This document shows, piece after piece, positions 7,080 to 9,475 of a stretch of 9,475 nt of DNA. Position numbers and translations under genes: made by a program. Source of the DNA: DATCZS01 sp036525795 (lineage in GTDB: Bacteria; Actinomycetota; Acidimicrobiia; Spongiisociales; ZC4RG35); assembly GCA_036525795.1 (NCBI GenBank), contig DATCZS010000019.1, positions 1 to 9,475 on the forward strand, given 5' to 3'. Position 1 is the stretch's first letter. Every line of letters begins with the position of its first letter. The notes below the pieces were generated by a model that saw only the letters and a list, made by a program, of their open reading frames with translations, searched no databases and was not told the origin of the DNA.

Positions 7080-7322
7080 TCACCGTCGACCGTCGTCGAG
7101 GATGGCCCCGGTGGCTGCGACCGACATGAGCCCTCCCGCCAGGGCGCCGAGGACGAATCCGACCACCGACGAGAAGATCCCGGTTCCGATGTCGGTCGTG
7201 TCGCCGCTACCGACGAGACCCGAGATGACCGAGCCCGTCAGGGCCCCTATCGCCCCGCCGACCCCGCCACCGACCAGTCCGGCGATCACCAGGAGCAGCG
7301 TGCGCCTGGCGAACCCGGTCAC
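7080..7322 (-). CDS. Small glycine-rich membrane protein, function unknown
   Basis: An 80-residue product starting at GTG 7322, which overlaps the dapB stop as GTGA. The layout is a short basic N terminus (TGFARR), a hydrophobic helix (about 8-40) dense in glycine (LVGGGVGGAIGALTG), a short polar loop (SGDTTD, about 42-48), and a second helix (about 49-72) with VLGALAGGL, ending in acidic/basic DDGRR. The GxxxG-like spacing resembles glycine-zipper membrane proteins that self-associate. The overlap with dapB and the clean two-helix pattern support a real gene, but no homologue comes to mind and any role is unknown. Confidence 0.65.
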   Translation of the reverse strand: MTGFARRTLLLVIAGLVGGGVGGAIGALTGSVISGLVGSGDTTDIGTGIFSSVVGFVLGALAGGLMSVAATGAILDDGRR

Positions 7323-8080
7323 AGACCGAGCACGGCATCGAGTCCGACCGAAACCCCGGCCATCCCCGGGACCGCCCGAACCGCCGCCAGCACCCCAGGC
7401 ATGAACGACACCCGATCGGTGGAGTCATGTCTGATGCTCAGCACCTCTCCCGGATTGCCGAGCAGCACCTCCTGGTGGGCGAGCAATCCCGGGAGCCGCA
7501 CCGAATGGATCCTGGTGCCTCCAACCTCTGCCCCCAATGCCCCGGCCACCTGTTCGGTGGATTCGACCGCGCGCGACCAGTCCCCCGCCATCCGGCCGGC
7601 GGTCGCAACGGAGGTCCCCGAGGGCGCGTCGGCCTTGCCGTCATGGTGAAGCTCGATGATCTCGCCTGCCGCGAAGTGGGGTGCCGCCAGCTCGGCGAAA
7701 CGCATCATCAGCACCGCACCGATCGAGAAGTTGGGGACGACGAGGCAGTTGGGAGGACCCGCGCCCCACCGCTCCCTGAGCGCCTCGATGCGGCGATCGT
7801 CGAAGCCAGACGTTCCCACCACGACGTGACATCCGGACTCGCGCCAGCGGTCGAGATTGGCGTCGACCACCGCCGGCAGCGTCATCTCGACCACCACGCC
7901 GGCCGCCGCCATCACCGCCGGATCGTCGGTGACGACGCCCCCGGCGACATGGTCTCCCGGATGCTCTGGGTCGTAGAGTGGCCCGAGTTCGAACTCGGGC
8001 GCATCGGCGATGGCCTGGGCGATCATGCGCCCCATCCTTCCGGCCGCCCCCGAGATCCCGACCACCGTGACAGCACTCAT
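7319..8080 (-). CDS. dapB: 4-hydroxy-tetrahydrodipicolinate reductase
   Basis: DapB reduces the DapA product with NAD(P)H, the second step toward diaminopimelate and lysine. The 253-residue length fits the family. The Rossmann motif GISGAAGRMG is at residues 8-17, VGTSGF at 88-93, and the signature ELHHDGKADAPSGT at 143-156, with H145/H146 and K149 equivalent to catalytic H159/H160 and K163 of E. coli. The ATG at 8080 begins exactly at the dinucleotide-binding strand and overlaps the M16 peptidase stop (ATGA). The frame is open upstream to 8320, but this only reads M16 out of frame. It lies in an M16-dapB-small membrane protein operon, about 2.1 kb from dapA. Confidence 0.97.
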   Translation of the reverse strand: MSAVTVVGISGAAGRMGRMIAQAIADAPEFELGPLYDPEHPGDHVAGGVVTDDPAVMAAAGVVVEMTLPAVVDANLDRWRESGCHVVVGTSGFDDRRIEALRERWGAGPPNCLVVPNFSIGAVLMMRFAELAAPHFAAGEIIELHHDGKADAPSGTSVATAGRMAGDWSRAVESTEQVAGALGAEVGGTRIHSVRLPGLLAHQEVLLGNPGEVLSIRHDSTDRVSFMPGVLAAVRAVPGMAGVSVGLDAVLGL

Positions 8081-9339
8081 TGCAGGTGTTCCTCGAGGTC
8101 CGCCGAGTCGAACGGTCCCACCGCCCCGATGACCTTCGGACCCGTCAGCAGACCACGCGCCACCTCGATGACGTCGTCGGTGGTGACGGCCTCGATCCGA
8201 GATATCCGATCGTCCACGGAGAGGTGCTGCGCCCCCACCATCTCGTCTCGACCGAGCCGCACCATGCGGCTGTTGGCGTCTTCCATCGCCAGCGCCAGGC
8301 CCCCCCGCATGGATCCGCACGCCCGCTCGAGCTCGTCCTGGGTGATCCCGTCCCTCGCCACTGCGGCGATCTCCGCCCTGATCAACTCGAGCACCGTGCC
8401 GGCCTGTTCGGGGGTGGTCCCCGCGTAGACGCCCCAGGCGCCCGCATCGGCATAGGAAGTGCGAAAGGAGTAGACGGAGTAGGCCAATCCCCGCTCCTCG
8501 CGGATGGTGGTGAACAGCCGCGAGGACATTCCTCCGCCGAGCACCAGATTCAAGACCTCGAAGGCCCAGCGTCTCTCGTCCGACCGGTCGATTCCCGCTC
8601 CGCCGATCACCATGTGGGCTTGCTCGGTGTCGCGCCGCACCAGATGGACGCCCTGCTCGACCCGAACGGAGGAGAACTCGTGGTCCAGCGGCTCTCCGGC
8701 CCAGTCACCGAACACCCCCTGGACCTCCTCGACCACCTGGTCGTGGTCGACCGATCCGGCGAGGGCGATCACCGTCGAGCCCGCCCCGTACCGTCGCTTC
8801 CAGTAGCCGGCGATGTCGTCGCGGGTCATCCCCCGAATCGATTCGCGAGTGCCGAGCACGGGTGCCTCGAGCGGATGACCCGAGAACAGCCCGGCGCTGA
8901 ACGCCTCGAAGGCGACGTCGCCCGGATCGTCCTCGCTCATGTTGATCTCCTCGATCACCACCTGGCGTTCTGCGTCGATCTCGTGTGGTCGGAAGGCCGG
9001 CCGCTGGAGCATCTCGCCCAGCATCGCCAGCCCCTCGTGGAGATCCTCGTCGAGCAACCGGGCCCAGAAACAGGTGTGATCTTTCGAGGTGAAGGCGTTC
9101 GATTCCGCTCCCATGGCGTCGAAGCGCTCCGAGATCTGCCGGGCCGAGAGCGTCTCCGACCCCTTGAACAGCAGGTGCTCGAGGAAGTGCGATGCGCCGG
9201 CCTCGTTGGCGTTCTCGTCTCTGGTTCCCGTATCGATCCAGCACCCCACGGCCACCGAGCGGATGCCTGGCATCGTCTCGGTGATGATTCGGAGCCCGTT
9301 GGGGAGCGAGGTGAGGCGGTAGTGCATCGTCCCGCCCAT
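8077..9339 (-). CDS. M16-family zinc metallopeptidase (PqqL/MPP-like)
   Basis: A 420-residue single-chain-half M16B peptidase, the length typical of the actinobacterial protein encoded beside pnp and dapB. The inverted zinc motif HFLEH (H51, E54, H55) and the distal ligand glutamate E131 in QVVIEEINM (H55+76) are present, so it should be active. The C-terminal half shows the family's GGGMSSRLF and REERGLAYSVYSF. No signal peptide is seen, so it is likely cytosolic, degrading peptides or damaged proteins; the true substrate is unknown. The ATG at 9339 is chosen for its strong SD (GGAGG, 7 nt upstream). Alternatives are the ATG at 9327 and a GTG at 9381 that lies inside the tandem repeat. First gene visible of the M16-dapB operon; pnp is expected beyond the window edge. 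Confidence 0.95.
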   Translation of the reverse strand: MGGTMHYRLTSLPNGLRIITETMPGIRSVAVGCWIDTGTRDENANEAGASHFLEHLLFKGSETLSARQISERFDAMGAESNAFTSKDHTCFWARLLDEDLHEGLAMLGEMLQRPAFRPHEIDAERQVVIEEINMSEDDPGDVAFEAFSAGLFSGHPLEAPVLGTRESIRGMTRDDIAGYWKRRYGAGSTVIALAGSVDHDQVVEEVQGVFGDWAGEPLDHEFSSVRVEQGVHLVRRDTEQAHMVIGGAGIDRSDERRWAFEVLNLVLGGGMSSRLFTTIREERGLAYSVYSFRTSYADAGAWGVYAGTTPEQAGTVLELIRAEIAAVARDGITQDELERACGSMRGGLALAMEDANSRMVRLGRDEMVGAQHLSVDDRISRIEAVTTDDVIEVARGLLTGPKVIGAVGPFDSADLEEHLQ

Positions 9340-9346
9340 GCTACGA

Positions 9347-9351
9347 CCTCC
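9347..9351 (-). promoter_or_regulatory. M16 peptidase ribosome binding site
   Basis: GGAGG on the minus strand (CCTCC at 9347-9351) lies 7 nt before the ATG at 9339. It decides that start over the in-frame ATG at 9327 and GTG at 9381. No clear promoter was found between it and the tandem repeat. Confidence 0.7.
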
Positions 9352-9373
9352 GACACCGGGACCGGCAACGTCG

Positions 9374-9475
9374 CACGTCACACGTCACACGTCCCACGTC
9401 ACACGTCACACGTCACACGTCCCACGTCACACGTCACACGTCACACGTCACACGTCACACGTCACACGTCACACG
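9374..9475. repeat. 7-bp tandem repeat array (CACGTCA), runs off the window end
   Basis: Fourteen complete heptamers plus four bases of the next are directly visible. All are CACGTCA except the third (9388-9394) and seventh (9416-9422), which read CACGTCC. The preceding AACGTCG (9367-9373) looks like a decayed unit. The array lies 34 bp upstream of the M16 ATG. On the minus strand the unit reads TGACGTG and puts a TGA in each frame every 21 bp, while the plus strand is open in all frames. It therefore looks noncoding with respect to the M16 gene. Its true length is unknown because the window ends inside it. Confidence 0.97.

Noticed and set aside
9340..9381. GTG at 9381 as the M16 start
   Set aside because: It lies inside the tandem repeat without an SD, and the added residues have no similarity. 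ATG 9339 has GGAGG at ideal spacing.
9374..9475. CRISPR array or repeat-peptide gene
   Set aside because: The units are 7 bp with no spacers, so not CRISPR. The plus strand could encode repeated HVTRHTS in any frame, but no start, SD or flanking coding sequence is visible.

Overview
This is a GC-rich, gene-dense bacterial window of chromosomal housekeeping type. The gene set (M16 peptidase, dapB, dapA, RNase J, ftsK), the GTG starts and the SD-less starts behind TANNNT boxes point to Actinomycetota. An early-branching or uncultured lineage such as Acidimicrobiia is my best guess, but that placement is inference. I see no mobile elements, RNA genes, CRISPR arrays or phage genes.

Layout. (1) 1-1289, minus: the N-terminal 429 codons of the DNA translocase FtsK, cut by the window edge inside its Walker A motif. 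(2) 1290-1460: a divergent promoter region. (3) 1461-2168, plus: a flavin nitroreductase-fold protein closely resembling iodotyrosine deiodinase (IYD), with the halotyrosine-binding Glu/Tyr/Lys retained. (4) 5168-2165, minus: an apparent operon dapA - rnj (RNase J) - small lipoprotein, joined by ATGA and GTGA overlaps. Its last stop codon overlaps the IYD stop inside one CTAG. (5) 5169-5290: a second divergent promoter region. (6) 5291-7071, plus: a thioredoxin-TPR (YbbN/CnoX-like) protein, a cytoplasmic cyclophilin and a four-helix membrane protein of unknown function. (7) 9339-7080, minus: an operon of M16 zinc peptidase - dapB - an 80-residue glycine-rich membrane protein, again joined by ATGA and GTGA overlaps. 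(8) 9374-9475: a 7-bp tandem repeat (CACGTCA) with at least 14 copies, running off the window end just upstream of the M16 gene.

How the parts relate. DapA and DapB catalyse the first two committed steps of the lysine/meso-diaminopimelate branch, which feeds peptidoglycan. RNase J handles RNA maturation and decay, the M16 peptidase probably protein or peptide turnover, and FtsK chromosome segregation at the septum. From memory, many actinobacteria keep the order pnp - M16 - dapB - (thyX) - dapA - rnj - ftsK. Here a redox/protein-folding set on the opposite strand sits between dapB and dapA, and the IYD-like gene sits between rnj and ftsK.

No obviously new multi-gene system is visible. The points most worth following are the IYD-like dehalogenase candidate, the heptamer array, the recurring TANNNT-N6/7-ATG architecture (probable leaderless mRNAs), and three small membrane or lipoproteins without a recognised family. 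No stretch longer than 300 bp lacks a gene; the longest gap is 171 bp.
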